NCBI GenBank assembly: GCA_016868095.1
Contig: VGHV01000166.1
Location: 1-5,764, forward strand
Source: Betaproteobacteria bacterium
Lineage (GTDB): Bacteria; Pseudomonadota; Gammaproteobacteria; Burkholderiales; Burkholderiaceae_E
DNA: 5,764 nucleotides
Direction: 5' to 3'
The number at the start of each line of letters is the position of its first letter. Position 1 is the stretch's first letter. The position numbers and the translations under genes were made by a program. A model generated the notes under the pieces. That model saw only the letters and a program-made list of their open reading frames with translations, was not told where the DNA came from and did not search any database. This document shows positions 5,189 through 5,764 of the stretch, in pieces.

Positions 5189-5764
5189 GCAGTGTTTTCT
5201 CGCCTTACTATGCTTGGGCGAGACGCCGTGGCACAAGCAATCCGATGGCCCATTGCGCATTGAATGTTGCCCTTTATGGTGAGCTTTCTCGTTGGTCGAT
5301 GACGGAGCGTGGCCATGCAGTATGTCATCGTGACAAAGATCATTTTCAGATCGGTCCAAGTTCCTTAAGCTGTAACGATGAAGGATTAGTCTGGAAAATC
5401 AATGAGATTGCAAATCCACTACCTCGCCGGCTACAGGGCGAGGTTTTTGTTCAAATGGGTAAGGCATGGCAGTCCGATGTCTTTTCGCTCACGGCTGACG
5501 CATCACACCGCTGGGGACCCTTGCAGCCGCGCGCGCGCATCAAGGTCCGTTTCGAACGACCAGCGCTTCAGTGGGAGGGTTGGGCCTATGTGGATGCTAA
5601 CGAGGGCGATGAACCGATCAACCAGGGCTTCAGTGAATGGGATTGGTCGCGAGCCCACTTGCCTGATCACAGCACGGCTGTACTTTACGATGTACGAAGC
5701 CCTGGCATGGAGCCGCAAAGTTCCAACATACTTGCTTTACGTTTTGCCAGCGGCGAGAAGCCCG
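4798..5764 (+). CDS. crtC: CrtC, acyclic carotenoid 1,2-hydratase (3' end cut off)
   Basis: CrtC adds water across the C1-C2 double bond of neurosporene or lycopene ends, giving the 1-hydroxy group that CrtF later methylates. The frame is open to the right edge (322 codons plus one base). The conserved core starts at residue 102: VPPGGYLWWYLDALSDD at 103-119, LIAFVGSVFSPYYAWARR at 126-143, IGPSSL at 185-190, HRW at 237-239, YVDANEGDEP at 264-273, WDWSRAHLPD at 281-290 and TAVLYD at 293-298. The nearest in-frame start codons upstream of this core are ATG 4864 and ATG 4798; the latter has a strong Shine-Dalgarno. No ATG, GTG or TTG lies between 4867 and 5100. So 79-101 extra residues, Gly/Arg-rich and unfamiliar, come from the crtD overlap. 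From memory, residues found important in Rubrivivax CrtC are H239, W241, Y266 and D268; here H237, W239, Y264 and D266 have identical spacing, offset by two, which favours 4798. Confidence 0.9.
   Translation, partial: MSTANALHVGTAGLEAGVRAQAMSGHDTEGLCGPLPGFGRRLVWSGSQWLDGDLCARTGAQSDEGTVSGRWIGSPRPRGSDGGDVRGFGGRGADGRPRFDQAVPPGGYLWWYLDALSDDQRYGITLIAFVGSVFSPYYAWARRRGTSNPMAHCALNVALYGELSRWSMTERGHAVCHRDKDHFQIGPSSLSCNDEGLVWKINEIANPLPRRLQGEVFVQMGKAWQSDVFSLTADASHRWGPLQPRARIKVRFERPALQWEGWAYVDANEGDEPINQGFSEWDWSRAHLPDHSTAVLYDVRSPGMEPQSSNILALRFASGEKP

Noticed and set aside
5017..5343. 108-codon minus-strand reading frame over the crtD end and crtC start
   Set aside because: It is antisense to the conserved CrtD C-terminus and CrtC core; no family resemblance and no context.
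1..5764. Mobile elements, tRNA/rRNA genes, CRISPR arrays
   Set aside because: No transposase, no terminal inverted repeats with flanking duplications, no cloverleaf-like sequence and no repeat-spacer pattern was seen; the window is filled by pigment biosynthesis genes.

Overview
This window is the carotenoid section of a photosynthesis gene cluster from an anoxygenic phototrophic proteobacterium. Six genes are visible. On the minus strand, in transcription order, are crtE, crtF and the first 80 codons of bchC, which runs off the left edge. On the plus strand, diverging from crtE, are crtA, crtD and the first part of crtC, which runs off the right edge. The crtE-crtF-bchC order is the classical start of the purple-bacterial crtEF-bchCXYZ superoperon. 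The protein sequences, the presence of CrtA and the moderate GC content suggest a betaproteobacterium (Burkholderiales, Rubrivivax/Rhodoferax/Limnohabitans-like). That placement is by pattern memory and is only moderately certain.

Layout: 1-241 bchC 5' part (minus); 242-462 leader and regulatory region between crtF and bchC, with a TGTC-N10-GACA PpsR/CrtJ-type palindrome; 463-1659 crtF (minus); 1690-2607 crtE (minus); 2608-2669 a compact divergent control region with a second TGT-N12-ACA palindrome inside a wider TTGACAT/ATGTCAA dyad; 2670-3575 crtA (plus); 3572-5188 crtD (plus, ATGA overlap with crtA); 4798 to the right edge crtC (plus), whose best start lies about 390 nt inside crtD in another frame.

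Together the genes cover most of the spheroidene pathway. CrtE makes geranylgeranyl diphosphate, CrtC hydrates the 1,2 double bond, CrtD desaturates C3-C4, CrtF methylates the 1-hydroxyl and CrtA adds a keto group to give spheroidenone-type pigments. BchC performs one of the last steps of the bacteriochlorophyllide a branch. CrtB and CrtI, which link CrtE to CrtC, are not here and must lie elsewhere.

The pathway itself is known. The points worth a second look are the deep crtD/crtC overlap, the two redox/light-repressor-type palindromes, a tight face-to-face promoter arrangement between crtE and crtA, an in-frame 15-bp tandem duplication inside crtA, and a 24-nt ladder of in-frame ATGs at the bchC start. 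I found no undescribed system.
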